From Deltaproteobacteria bacterium (GTDB lineage: Bacteria > Desulfobacterota > Anaeroferrophillalia > Anaeroferrophillales > Tharpellaceae): 16,961 bases of DNA. Under the pieces are notes generated by a model. The model worked only from the letters and a program-made list of their open reading frames with translations, was not told the origin of the DNA and did not search any database. The stretch lies in the NCBI GenBank assembly GCA_013153415.1, contig JAADEO010000045.1:1-16961 (forward strand), in the 5' to 3' direction. A program made the position numbers and the translations under genes. This document shows positions 1-7,837 of this stretch, piece after piece (position 1 is the stretch's first letter; the number at the start of each line of letters is the position of its first letter).

Positions 1-1035
1 ATAGGCCAGAACCTCAGCCACCGCCTGGTAAAGGTTTTCCGGAATCATCTGGTCGATATCGACAAGCTTGAAAAGCAGGCGGGCCAGAGGTTTGTTTTCG
101 ACTACCGGCACCCCGTGCTCACGTGCAATTTTTTTGATCTTCTCCGCCACCAGGCCGGCACCCTTGGCGATCACCACCGGAGCCTCGGAGTTTTCCCGGT
201 CGTAGGCCAGAGCGACAGCGATATGGGTCGGATTGGTAATCACGACATCGGCCTTCGGCACCGCCTGCATCATCCGTTGCCGGGCGATGCTCATCTGCAC
301 GCTGCGGATCCTCGCTTTGACCTGCGGATCACCTTCCGACTGCTTCATTTCATCCTTGACTTCCTGCTTGCTCATCTTCTGGTTTTCCATGAAGTCCCAA
401 CGCTGATAGAGGTAGTCGAAAAGCGCCAGTACCAGGATCATCAGGCCGCAGCGCCAGAGAACCTGGAAAGAGACCCGGGCCGCAAAGGCCAGAACCACTC
501 CCACCGGCTGGTTGTGAAGAGTAAAGAAACCAGTAAAATTCTGGCGATAGACGACATAGGCGATATAGGCCAGAAGACCTATCTTGAGCAGTGATTTGAC
601 GAGCTCGACCAGCGGCCGCAGCGATAAAAAACGACTCTGGAATCCACTTATCGGGTTGAGTTTGGAGAACTTGGGCTGCATCGCTTTGGGCGTCACTTTG
701 AAACCGACCTGCATCAGGTTGGCGGCCAGACCGACCACCAGCATCAACAACAGAAAAGGAAGCAGAAGATAAAACATCTGTTTCAGGGTCAGCAGCAACA
801 GAGCGTAAAGCGAGGCCGGGGTCGCGGCCTGGGCCAGGTTGCCGGTGAAAATATGACGCAGCAACTCTCCCGGGATGGTAAAAAAACCGGTTCCGAGAAA
901 ATAGAAAAAAACCAGCCCGGCCATCAGAATGAAGGCGCTTCCCACCTCCTGGCTCTTGGCCACCTGGCCCTCTTCTCGCGCCTTGGAGAGCCGCTTGGCG
1001 GTCGGTTTTTCGGTTTTGCTCGGATCTTTGGCCAT
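1..1035 (-). CDS. flhB: Flagellar type III export protein FlhB (3' end cut by window)
   Basis: FlhB is the inner-membrane export-gate component that switches substrate specificity from rod/hook to filament proteins. The visible 345 residues start with a basic stretch (MAKDPSKTEKPTAKRLSKARE), followed by hydrophobic membrane segments and then a cytoplasmic domain. The autocleavage motif NPTH is intact at residues 268-271 (bases 223-234), the place expected for this family. Family members are usually about 350-360 residues, so only the last few codons are missing at the window edge. The ATG lies 11 bp after the fliR stop. A GGGAGG sequence inside the end of fliR is a possible, rather distant ribosome site, which suggests coupled translation. 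It is the last gene of the visible fliL-to-flhB run; flhA often follows in related operons, but that is outside the window. Confidence 0.96.
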   Translation of the reverse strand, partial: MAKDPSKTEKPTAKRLSKAREEGQVAKSQEVGSAFILMAGLVFFYFLGTGFFTIPGELLRHIFTGNLAQAATPASLYALLLLTLKQMFYLLLPFLLLMLVVGLAANLMQVGFKVTPKAMQPKFSKLNPISGFQSRFLSLRPLVELVKSLLKIGLLAYIAYVVYRQNFTGFFTLHNQPVGVVLAFAARVSFQVLWRCGLMILVLALFDYLYQRWDFMENQKMSKQEVKDEMKQSEGDPQVKARIRSVQMSIARQRMMQAVPKADVVITNPTHIAVALAYDRENSEAPVVIAKGAGLVAEKIKKIAREHGVPVVENKPLARLLFKLVDIDQMIPENLYQAVAEVLAY

Positions 1036-1046
1036 AACCAGTCAGT

Positions 1047-1838
1047 CTATCCTCCCGCGGCTCGCATGAGTATCATGATATCGTTAAAAAGCCGGTAGAA
1101 CAGGTTTCCCATCAAAGCCGAGAGAAAACTGAAGGAAAACCCCATCAGCAACATGCCGAGCAGGATCTTGAGCGGCATACCGACAATAAATATATTCATC
1201 TGCGGTGCTGTCCGGGCCACGACCCCAAGGGCCACATCGCAGAGAAGCAGGGCCACCATCAACGGTGCGGCGATCTTGACCGCGGTGGAGAACATGCCCG
1301 TTCCGTAAGCCATCATCATCTCCAGCAGACCGGTTCCGGGTTTGAAACCAGTAAGCGGTATCAGGTTGAAGCTACCGGCCAGAGCCTGAAAAATCCAGCG
1401 GTGCGCCCCGAAGGCCAGAAAGAGCAGAATCGCCAGCAGGTAATAGAACTGGGCGATCAGGGGTACCTGCAGGCTGGTTACCGGATCGACAACGTTGGCC
1501 ACCGCGAAACTCATCTGGTAGCCAATCATCTGGCCGGCGGTCTGCACTGCGGCGAAAAGCAGGTTGCCCAACAGACCGATGACCATACCGATAACCAACT
1601 CCCGCAACAGTTCGAGAAAAATCACCGGCAGGCTCCGGGCAAAGAGCGGCGGACCGGGCGGCCGAGCAACCAGATTGAAAAAGAGCAGGGCCAGAAGCAG
1701 GGAAAAAGCGGCCTTCAGAATTGCCGGCACCGCCTTGTTGTTGAGCACCGGAAAGAAAAACACCAGACTGCCGATCCTCGTCAACAGGAGAAAAAAGTGG
1801 CTGATGTCGGCGACCCTGATTACCGGCAGAAAATCCAT
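1047..1838 (-). CDS. fliR: Flagellar biosynthetic protein FliR
   Basis: FliR is an integral membrane subunit of the flagellar export gate and assembles with FliP and FliQ into the core channel. The 263-residue protein is almost entirely hydrophobic, with about six membrane segments, and has the family length. Recognisable FliR features are the N-terminal run ending in FFFPVLNNKAVP, the segment QTAGQMIGYQMSFAVANVVDP (residues about 100-120), and the C-terminal GMPLKILLGMLLMGFSF region. The chosen ATG follows the fliQ stop by 14 bp and has a GGAG-type ribosome site about 9 bp upstream. Gene order fliP-fliQ-fliR-flhB matches the conserved arrangement. No missing or odd residues were noticed. Confidence 0.96.
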   Translation of the reverse strand: MDFLPVIRVADISHFFLLLTRIGSLVFFFPVLNNKAVPAILKAAFSLLLALLFFNLVARPPGPPLFARSLPVIFLELLRELVIGMVIGLLGNLLFAAVQTAGQMIGYQMSFAVANVVDPVTSLQVPLIAQFYYLLAILLFLAFGAHRWIFQALAGSFNLIPLTGFKPGTGLLEMMMAYGTGMFSTAVKIAAPLMVALLLCDVALGVVARTAPQMNIFIVGMPLKILLGMLLMGFSFSFLSALMGNLFYRLFNDIMILMRAAGG

Positions 1839-1852
1839 TCAACGAATCTCCG

Positions 1853-2122
1853 TCAATGAATGACCGAAGGTATTGAAAGCATCAGCCGGGTGGTGAAATC
1901 GACCATATATTGCAACATCCAGGGAAAGAAAAAGATCACCGCCACGAAAACCACGACAATCTTGGGAACGAAGGTCAACGTCATCTCCTGAATCGAAGTC
2001 ACGGTCTGGAAAATACTGACCAGCAGACCGATGATCAGACCGGTTCCCAGCATCGGAGCACAGATCAAAAGAGTCGTTTCCATCGCGCTCTTGGCCAGAG
2101 CGACTACATATTCAGGTGACAT
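1853..2122 (-). CDS. fliQ: Flagellar biosynthetic protein FliQ
   Basis: FliQ is a small export-gate subunit that packs around the FliP/FliR core in the inner membrane. The protein has 89 residues, the normal size, and two hydrophobic hairpin helices (about residues 15-38 and 53-75). The linker between them, SIFQTVTSIQEMTLTFVPKI, is the FliQ/SctS signature. The ATG has a strong AAGGAG ribosome site 9 bp upstream, in the 28 bp gap after fliP. The gene lies between fliP and fliR as in most bacteria. Confidence 0.97.
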   Translation of the reverse strand: MSPEYVVALAKSAMETTLLICAPMLGTGLIIGLLVSIFQTVTSIQEMTLTFVPKIVVVFVAVIFFFPWMLQYMVDFTTRLMLSIPSVIH

Positions 2123-2150
2123 CTTATCAATCTCCTTTGCATCCCGAAAA

Positions 2151-2906
2151 TCAGAAACTCTGCATCAGCGACCCCACCAGCAGGTGCCAGCCGTCGGCCA
2201 TGACGAACAGGATCAGTTTGAAGGGCAATGAAATCATTACCGGCGGCAGCATCATCATCCCCATTGACAGCAGGACGCTGGCCACTACCATGTCGAGCAT
2301 CAGAAAGGGAATATAGATCAGAAATCCGATCTGGAACGCGGTTTTCAGCTCGCTGATGATAAACGACGGGATCAGGACATGGGTCGGAATATCAGCCATG
2401 GTCTTCGGTCTCGCGGTCTTGGACATCGAGATGAACATCGCCAGATCCTTTTCGCTGGTCTGCCGGAACATGAACTCCCGCATCGGTTCCAAAGCCCGTT
2501 TCAGGGCCTCCTGCTGACCGATCTCCTTGGCGACATAGGGCTGAAAAGCCTCATGATTGATCCGGTTGAAGACCGGGTACATGATAAAAAAGGTCAAAAA
2601 CAGGCTGAGACCGACCAGCACCTGGTTGGGCGGCATGGTCTGGGTACCGACCGCCTGGCGCAGGAAATGGAAGACGATGACCAGCCGGGTGAACGAGGTC
2701 ATCAGCACCAGGATCGAAGGAGCCAGGGCGAGAACGGTCAGGAGCAGGAGAACCTGGATGGCGACCGAAACCTGTCCCGGATCGGTGGTCGCCCCGACCC
2801 CGACCTGGAGGGTCGGAATGGCGATCTCGCCGGCGGCCAATACCGCCCGGGGAATCAGGAGCAGAGATCCCAACAGGAAAAATTGCATGCCCCGACCAGG
2901 TTTCAT
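2151..2906 (-). CDS. fliP: Flagellar biosynthetic protein FliP
   Basis: FliP forms the pentameric core of the flagellar export gate. The 251-residue protein starts with a cleavable-type signal sequence (residues 1 to about 24, ending AVLAAG), as is usual for FliP. It continues with the family signatures LLTVLALAPSILVLMTSFTR, PPNQVLVGLSLFLTFFIMYP and the C-terminal hydrophobic pair around GFLIYIPFLMLDMVVASVLLS. The length is typical. The ATG overlaps the fliO stop by 4 bp (ATGA at 2903-2906), so translation is probably coupled to fliO, which fits FliO being an assembly factor for the FliP ring. Confidence 0.97.
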   Translation of the reverse strand: MKPGRGMQFFLLGSLLLIPRAVLAAGEIAIPTLQVGVGATTDPGQVSVAIQVLLLLTVLALAPSILVLMTSFTRLVIVFHFLRQAVGTQTMPPNQVLVGLSLFLTFFIMYPVFNRINHEAFQPYVAKEIGQQEALKRALEPMREFMFRQTSEKDLAMFISMSKTARPKTMADIPTHVLIPSFIISELKTAFQIGFLIYIPFLMLDMVVASVLLSMGMMMLPPVMISLPFKLILFVMADGWHLLVGSLMQSF

Positions 2907-4012
2907 CTCTGGTTTCCCTTCCGCAAACGATCTTTGATCTGACTTACGACTTCCCGGTAATTCTCCGGCAGCTCTTCATCTTCCCGGGAGCAGACCCGGG
3001 CCACCGGACGCTGATAGACAACGTCTTCAAGACCGCTCTCCTCCACGGCGGCGGACTTTTCCGGCTCCGATCTGCCGGCCACACTGTTGAGCAGGCCCTG
3101 GAGACGCCCCTGAAACCTGCCCTCGTTCCGATCGTCACTCTGCAACAGAGTGAGTTCTTCCAGCCTGGCCGGATCATCAATCGTCGCCAAAAGGGTCATG
3201 CGCTCTCCGGAAAGGCCGACAACCAGAACTTCGCCGGCGACCTCGAAAAGTGCAACCTGGTGCCGACCGACCAGGTTTTCAACTCCCAGGACCCGGACCA
3301 TGCGACCGCTGCCCAGAACGCCACGGCCGCGCCGATAGCGTTTCAAAAGAGCGGCGAGGCCGAAAATTACCAGGCAGAGTACAACCAGAGCGGCCAAACT
3401 CCGCAGGCCCGCGGCCAGAAGCGAAGGCTGTTCAACCTTGCCAACGGTCTGCGGACCAGCGGAAGCCTTATCTCCCGATTGGCTGAGCAGGGCCTGGATC
3501 CGGGCCAGTTTGCCGGAGGTCTTGACGCTATCACCCGCTGCCGGAACCGGGCTTGAAACCGGGGGCTGCCAGTGACGATAATCCTTCAGCAGAACCACCT
3601 GCAACTTTGAGCCATGTCGTTCCAGAGCAAGCAGCGGCCTGACCTTGAGCCCGGTATCCCTCTTTTCCAGAAACCAGCGCCAGCCTTCAGCCCTCTTTTC
3701 GAGACCGAAACCACTTATCCAGTCATCATCGATAGAATGCAGCCCGCTCTTTCCACCCCGGGCCTCATATGCTGGCAACGCGAGTTCAACACGCCGGCCC
3801 CGGTCATGGAAAAGGGCATTGACTTCCGGAGCCTCTGCCGGATAGGGGATGGTGAAAATCATTCTTCCATCAGCCGCCTTGAACCCGAGTTCAAGATCGG
3901 CAGCCTGAGCGGGGGCACCCCCCAGAAGCAGCCAGACAAATCCAGCAACCACCGCCAGTCCCAGCCATTTCCCGTTCCAACGCTCTTTTTCAATCATCCG
4001 TTTCGTCGCCAT
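2903..4012 (-). CDS. fliO: FliO-family flagellar assembly protein with long periplasmic N-terminal domain
   Basis: FliO helps assemble and stabilise the FliP ring of the export gate. This version has 369 residues, much longer than the roughly 100-230 residues common in the family. It has a signal-type segment (about residues 16-38, ending APAQA). A periplasmic region of about 165 residues follows, with alternating hydrophobic/charged strands reminiscent of AMIN-type beta domains. A single membrane helix (about 203-224, followed by KRYRRGR) precedes the real FliO domain (MVRVLGVENLVGRHQVALFEV at 238-258 through GLSGERMTLL), and a charged cytoplasmic tail ends the protein. The identity rests on that short FliO domain and on its position between fliN and fliP. 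The start follows the fliN stop by 15 bp. Which partner the periplasmic region contacts is unknown. Confidence 0.88.
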   Translation of the reverse strand: MATKRMIEKERWNGKWLGLAVVAGFVWLLLGGAPAQAADLELGFKAADGRMIFTIPYPAEAPEVNALFHDRGRRVELALPAYEARGGKSGLHSIDDDWISGFGLEKRAEGWRWFLEKRDTGLKVRPLLALERHGSKLQVVLLKDYRHWQPPVSSPVPAAGDSVKTSGKLARIQALLSQSGDKASAGPQTVGKVEQPSLLAAGLRSLAALVVLCLVIFGLAALLKRYRRGRGVLGSGRMVRVLGVENLVGRHQVALFEVAGEVLVVGLSGERMTLLATIDDPARLEELTLLQSDDRNEGRFQGRLQGLLNSVAGRSEPEKSAAVEESGLEDVVYQRPVARVCSREDEELPENYREVVSQIKDRLRKGNQR

Positions 4013-4027
4013 GGCCTTTGATCCGAT

Positions 4028-4567
4028 TTATTTCAACTGTTCAATCCGCTCCGTCGGACTGATGATGTCAGTCAGGCGGATACCGAACTTCTCATTGACG
4101 ACCACGACTTCCCCCCGGGCGATCAACTTGTTGTTGACCAGAACATCAAAGGGTTCACCGGCCAGTTTTTCAAGCTCGATCACCGAGCCCTGCCCCAGCT
4201 GCAACAGGTCGTTGATAATCATCCGGGCCCGGCCGATCTCGACCGAGAGCTGCAGGGGTATATCGAGAATAAAGTCGATATTGGGCGGCAACTGCTGGCG
4301 CTGATCTTCATTCAGGGTCGAAAGCAGCCCTTCATCGAGCCCTCCGGCTCCAGGATCGCTTCCGCTTTTGGCCGCGGCCTCCTCCTTGATCATGGTCCGC
4401 TGCTGTTCGAGCTCGCCGGCGACATCATCCCAGGAGATATCATCGACCATCTCCTGCGTACTCTGCTCCTTGAGTTCGGCCTCCTGAGCTTCCTGGCTCT
4501 CCCCGGAACCGCCGCCTCCCTCGCTCTCTTCCAACTCTTTTTTCACCTGGTCAAAAAGATCATCCAT
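4028..4567 (-). CDS. fliN: Flagellar motor switch protein FliN
   Basis: FliN is a C-ring (switch complex) protein that works with FliM in rotation switching and in docking export substrates. I start it at the ATG giving MDDLFDQVKKELEE (179 residues) because GAGGTGA lies just upstream at good spacing. An in-frame GTG three codons earlier lacks such a site. Residues 1 to about 95 form an acidic, Glu/Gln/Gly-rich, probably disordered region. Residues about 97-170 are the SpoA domain, with the typical LDIPLQLSVEIGRARMIINDLL and NNKLIARGEVVVVNEKFGIRL. It is longer than the minimal FliN of about 110-140 residues because of the N-terminal region, as in many FliN/FliY-like proteins, but no CheC-type phosphatase domain is visible. 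Confidence 0.95.
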   Translation of the reverse strand: MDDLFDQVKKELEESEGGGGSGESQEAQEAELKEQSTQEMVDDISWDDVAGELEQQRTMIKEEAAAKSGSDPGAGGLDEGLLSTLNEDQRQQLPPNIDFILDIPLQLSVEIGRARMIINDLLQLGQGSVIELEKLAGEPFDVLVNNKLIARGEVVVVNEKFGIRLTDIISPTERIEQLK

Positions 4568-4582
4568 CAGCTTCACCTCAAG

Positions 4583-5560
4583 CTACTTTTCGCGAATTCT
4601 CTGTTTCAGCATGACCGCTTTGGATCCCTTGGAGATCCCGGCCACAGCCCGGTATTTCAAACGGCCTTCGATAAAAACCTGCATCAGCTCGGAGGCATCC
4701 TGACGTAGCGGAATGACATCACCAACCTTGAGGTCAACCAGTTTGCGGGCCGTGATCTCGGTGGTTCCCAAGGTCGCCGAAAGACCGACATCGACCGCCA
4801 GCAGACGATTGACCAGGCGCCTGAGCCAGGTTACATCGACCTCGAGACGTTCACTCTGGAAACCGGTATAAAGTTTGTTGCGCAACGGCTCGACCAGGGA
4901 GTAGGGGATGCAAACCGTGATCGCCCCGGAAAACTCCTCCATCTCGAGCGAGAAGCTCGAAAGGATAACCACGTCGCTGGGCGGCACGATGGTCACAAAC
5001 TGAGGATTGATCTCGGAACGAACGAAATTAAAGCGGATATCCTCGATCGGATTCCAGGCCTCCTCCATGCAGACCAGGGAGGCCTCGACCACCTTGCGTA
5101 CGACACGTTCTTCAATCGCGGTGAAATCCCGCCCTTCGACCTTGACCGTATCGCGACCACCACCCCCGAAAAACATATCGATCAGAGAGAAAACCAGCTT
5201 GCTCTCGACAATCATCAACGCCATACCCCTTAAGGGCTCCATCTTGAAAAGATGAATACTGGCCGGCACCGGGATGGTTTTCAGAAACTCCCCGAACTTC
5301 ATCATATCCGAAACCAGGGGAGTCACATCGATAACCTTGTGCAGCAGGGTCGACAGTGAGGTCCGAAAGGAGCGGGCAAACCGCTGATTGATGATTTCCA
5401 GGGTCGGCATCCGGCCCCGGATAATCCGCTCCTGGCTGGTCAGATCATAGGACTGAAACTCGTCATCATCCAGCGGCTGATCAGTTTCGGTTTCGATCTC
5501 TCCGTCACCGACTCCTTGCAACAGGGCATCAATCTCTTCCTGTGATAATACCTGGCTCAT
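4583..5560 (-). CDS. fliM: Flagellar motor switch protein FliM
   Basis: FliM is the C-ring protein that binds phosphorylated CheY and drives the switch in rotation direction. The start is set at the ATG at 5558-5560, giving MSQVLSQEEIDALLQGV, because this is the conserved FliM N-terminus and EEIDALL is the CheY-P docking helix (residues 8-14). A longer reading from 5593 has no support. The 325-residue protein continues with the middle domain (RMPTLEIINQRFARSFRTSLS, FGGGGRDT, and RSEINPQFVTIVPPSDVVI, each a FliM hallmark). It ends with a C-terminal SpoA domain. The fliN start lies 15 bp after the stop. Confidence 0.97.
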   Translation of the reverse strand: MSQVLSQEEIDALLQGVGDGEIETETDQPLDDDEFQSYDLTSQERIIRGRMPTLEIINQRFARSFRTSLSTLLHKVIDVTPLVSDMMKFGEFLKTIPVPASIHLFKMEPLRGMALMIVESKLVFSLIDMFFGGGGRDTVKVEGRDFTAIEERVVRKVVEASLVCMEEAWNPIEDIRFNFVRSEINPQFVTIVPPSDVVILSSFSLEMEEFSGAITVCIPYSLVEPLRNKLYTGFQSERLEVDVTWLRRLVNRLLAVDVGLSATLGTTEITARKLVDLKVGDVIPLRQDASELMQVFIEGRLKYRAVAGISKGSKAVMLKQRIREK

Positions 5561-5745
5561 AACTCCACCCGATGCGAGGTCCGAACCCCGCAATCCGAAC
5601 AGGCCTTCCCAACCCGCAAATAAGCACTTCTATCAGAACGCTTTCTGGTCCTGGAAACCAGAAGATAACCTGCAAAATACTAATGTTGGCTTCGCACCCC
5701 AAGGACACTTCCTTTGGGATACCAACTCGTTTTTTCGGTTATCGG
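5561..5745. other. fliL-fliM intergenic region with two hairpins
   Basis: This 185 bp gap is much longer than the other gaps in the flagellar run, and no credible gene lies in it. Two inverted repeats are visible. TTCTGG at 5643-5648 pairs with CCAGAA at 5658-5663. CCCCAAGGA / TCCTTTGGG (5697-5718) has one mismatch and a 4-base loop. On the minus strand neither is followed by a run of T, so neither looks like an ordinary intrinsic terminator. I see no convincing -35/-10 pair before fliM. The region may attenuate, process or stabilise the mRNA, or hold a promoter of a type I cannot recognise by eye. Confidence 0.4.
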
Positions 5746-6252
5746 TTACTGGACAACAAACTCTTCCCAGTAAACCTTGGTTACCTTGCCGGAAACCAGG
5801 AAAACATTAACCCGCTTGATAATATCTTGGCGCAGCAGAAATTTGCCCTCCATACTGCTGACCTCGGCCGCAGTTTTGGAACTCAACAGGGTCAGGATGA
5901 CGTCCCGGATTTGGGCCCGGCGCTTTTCGACCTCCTCCAACAGGTCCTCATTGCTGAGCTCGAGCTTCATCGTCACCTTCAGATAACGGCGGGATTTTTT
6001 ATCCGCCAGGTTGACGACAAAGGGCCGCAAGGCGAAAACCGGCAGAATCTCGGGCTCCGGTTTTTTGGCGGCCTCCTGGGCGGCCAGCTCCTCGGCCGTC
6101 GGCGGCGGAGTCCGCAGCACGAACCAGTAGACCCCGAATCCGCCACCGCCCAACAGCAGCAGAACCAGGATCAGAATAATGATCAGCCCCTTTTTCGATT
6201 TTTTGCCTTCTTTGCCCTCTTCCGGCGCTTCCGCATCTTTGTTTTTCGCCAT
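5746..6252 (-). CDS. fliL: Flagellar basal body-associated protein FliL
   Basis: FliL is a single-pass inner-membrane protein that surrounds or supports the stator units of the flagellar motor. The start chosen is the ATG at 6250-6252 (MAKNKDAEAPEEGKEG), which has a GGGGGAAG ribosome site (bases 6258-6264) at good spacing; a start seven codons upstream has none. The 168-residue product has a short Lys-rich cytoplasmic tail, a membrane helix at about 23-45, an Ala/Glu linker, and the periplasmic FliL domain. That domain runs from FALRPFVVNLADKKSRRYLKV to the terminal VTKVYWEEFVVQ, which matches the family end. It sits between the stator genes and fliM, as in many bacteria. Confidence 0.95.
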   Translation of the reverse strand: MAKNKDAEAPEEGKEGKKSKKGLIIILILVLLLLGGGGFGVYWFVLRTPPPTAEELAAQEAAKKPEPEILPVFALRPFVVNLADKKSRRYLKVTMKLELSNEDLLEEVEKRRAQIRDVILTLLSSKTAAEVSSMEGKFLLRQDIIKRVNVFLVSGKVTKVYWEEFVVQ

Positions 6253-6319
6253 CGTTCTTCCCCCTTCGTTCAATAAGTCATTTATTCACTTATAACTAAC
6301 TCAGGTATAGCATCTGTTC

Positions 6320-7072
6320 TCAGCTTTGTCCGGCAAACTTCTCCGTCCAACCCGGCAGACGGAAAATCACCCGCCGGTTATCATAGCGATGGACCGGAGT
6401 ATCATTGACAACCAGAGCCCGGTCGGGACCATAGGCCGCCAGACGCACCCGGGAGACCGGCAAACCAGCTTTCGTCAGGGCCCTGACCAGGCGTTCGCCG
6501 CGTAAAGCGGCCAGGATCTGGTTGTCAGGTATCCGCTGCGTCCGCAGTGGAAAATTATCGGTATAAAGCTCGATCTCCAGCGGGCCGCTCCAGCCGCGCA
6601 GAAAACGCCCGAGTTGTCGGACAATCGTCTCGCCATCCGGTTTGAGGTTGTCATCAAGGGTGCCGAAAAGCCGATCGCTGGCAATCTCCAACTCAAGACT
6701 GTCACCGACCACCTGGACCCGGCGCAGAGCCGGCCCCAAATTCTGCTTCAAGCCGTCAAGCAACCGCGAAAGAGCGGGAGAGAGACGTCGAAAATAGGCC
6801 AGGTCCCGACGCTCTCTGACCTGTGCAGTCCGTTTTTCATCCACGACGATCGGCAGCGTTTCACCCCGATAAAGAACACCGCTGGTTCCAGGCCGCAGCC
6901 CCCCGAAGGTCTCTTGCAACAGGCCGTGATCGAAAGTCGACATCGAGATCAGGAGAACAAAGAAGGTCAACAGCAACAGCAACATATCCGACAGGGTCAG
7001 CATCCAACCGGAACCCTCAACCGGCACCTGATATGACTGAAAGCGAAGCATTCGTAATGATCTTGGAGCCAT
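6320..7072 (-). CDS. motB: Flagellar motor stator protein MotB (canonical copy)
   Basis: MotB pairs with MotA to form the ion-conducting stator and anchors it to peptidoglycan. The N-terminus contains WMLTLSDMLLLLLTFFVLL (residues 23-41) with the essential ion-binding Asp at D29. The C-terminal half is an OmpA-like peptidoglycan-binding domain. It shows IPDNQILAALRGERLVRALT (residues 181-200), then YGPDRALVVNDT and the closing DNRRV (residues 231-235), all expected for a working anchor. The length of 250 residues is ordinary. The ribosome site AAGGAAAG is 9 bp before the ATG. It follows a second, divergent MotB-like gene by 15 bp. Whether the ion is H+ or Na+ cannot be told by eye. Confidence 0.93.
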   Translation of the reverse strand: MAPRSLRMLRFQSYQVPVEGSGWMLTLSDMLLLLLTFFVLLISMSTFDHGLLQETFGGLRPGTSGVLYRGETLPIVVDEKRTAQVRERRDLAYFRRLSPALSRLLDGLKQNLGPALRRVQVVGDSLELEIASDRLFGTLDDNLKPDGETIVRQLGRFLRGWSGPLEIELYTDNFPLRTQRIPDNQILAALRGERLVRALTKAGLPVSRVRLAAYGPDRALVVNDTPVHRYDNRRVIFRLPGWTEKFAGQS

Positions 7073-7087
7073 CAGAGCAGTCTTTCC

Positions 7088-7837
7088 TTAGAAAGTGAAA
7101 TCACCGATCTTTATCTTCCGGGGTCGGCCCTGAACGTCGACTGCCGGCACTCCTCCACTGACCCGAACCAGCAAAGCCCCCTGCAAACCCTTGGCAGGGG
7201 TCGCAGTACGACCGAAAGCCCGAATGTTTGCAGCTGCAACCCCGCCCTTGAGTACCAGGAAACGATAACAGCGGGCGGCCCGCACCGCAGCAAGTGAAAT
7301 CGGCGCTAAAGGAACAGGCCCCGGACCACCGGGCCGCAGAGTCAGATCCTGCAGTTCAAAAGCGACTTGCGGTACACTCTTGAACAATCCGGCCAGTTTC
7401 AGAAGCAGAGCCCGGCCGGTCGGGCTCAACTGCGCCCGGCCCGGAATAAAAACCAGCCGATGAACAAATTTTACCGTAAGCCCCCGCTCTCCAGCCGTTA
7501 CCTCGAGTCCGTCCGGCTTGATTCCCCGCCGGCGCAGGTAGTCCCGCAGACGTTCCTGCAGGTCCCGGACCCGTTCCCTGATCAGGGATGTTTCGAGAAA
7601 GGGAGCCTTGGTCTTTGGCACGGCCAGACCTTCCCGGCCGCCGTCAAGATAACCGAAACTGCCCTGCAGGGACCCCACAGCGATATTCTTTTTGCTCTCA
7701 TCGATCATGGTCATCGAATAAAAAAGGATAAAAAACGCGATCAGCAACAGGCTCAGAGAAGCCATCAACGGAGCCAGCACCAGATCGCCTGAGCCGCTAC
7801 TGCTGCCCGGATCCGGCGACAGTGTTTTTTTCAACAT
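7088..7837 (-). CDS. Divergent MotB-like protein lacking the channel aspartate
   Basis: This 249-residue protein shares the MotB layout. A hydrophobic segment near the N-terminus (LVLAPLMASLSLLLIAFFIL, residues 19-38) is followed by a plug-like stretch (GSLQGSFGYLDGG, 55-67), a helical linker, and an OmpA-like region beginning GLTVKFVHRLVFIPGRAQLSP (119-139). Aligning the FF pair with that of the neighbouring MotB puts Ser27 where MotB has its ion-binding Asp. The OmpA part also lacks the NRR-type ending. It therefore resembles a MotB that cannot carry ions on its own and may bind peptidoglycan weakly or not at all. Its ATG shares one base with the motA stop (TGATG), with GGGAGG 9 bp upstream, so it is translated with motA. 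A structural or regulatory partner in a mixed stator is possible; this is inference. Confidence 0.8.
   Translation of the reverse strand: MLKKTLSPDPGSSSGSGDLVLAPLMASLSLLLIAFFILFYSMTMIDESKKNIAVGSLQGSFGYLDGGREGLAVPKTKAPFLETSLIRERVRDLQERLRDYLRRRGIKPDGLEVTAGERGLTVKFVHRLVFIPGRAQLSPTGRALLLKLAGLFKSVPQVAFELQDLTLRPGGPGPVPLAPISLAAVRAARCYRFLVLKGGVAAANIRAFGRTATPAKGLQGALLVRVSGGVPAVDVQGRPRKIKIGDFTF

Noticed and set aside
2379..2942. A 187-codon plus-strand frame
   Set aside because: Antisense of fliP with Gln/His/Arg/Gly-rich low-complexity composition.
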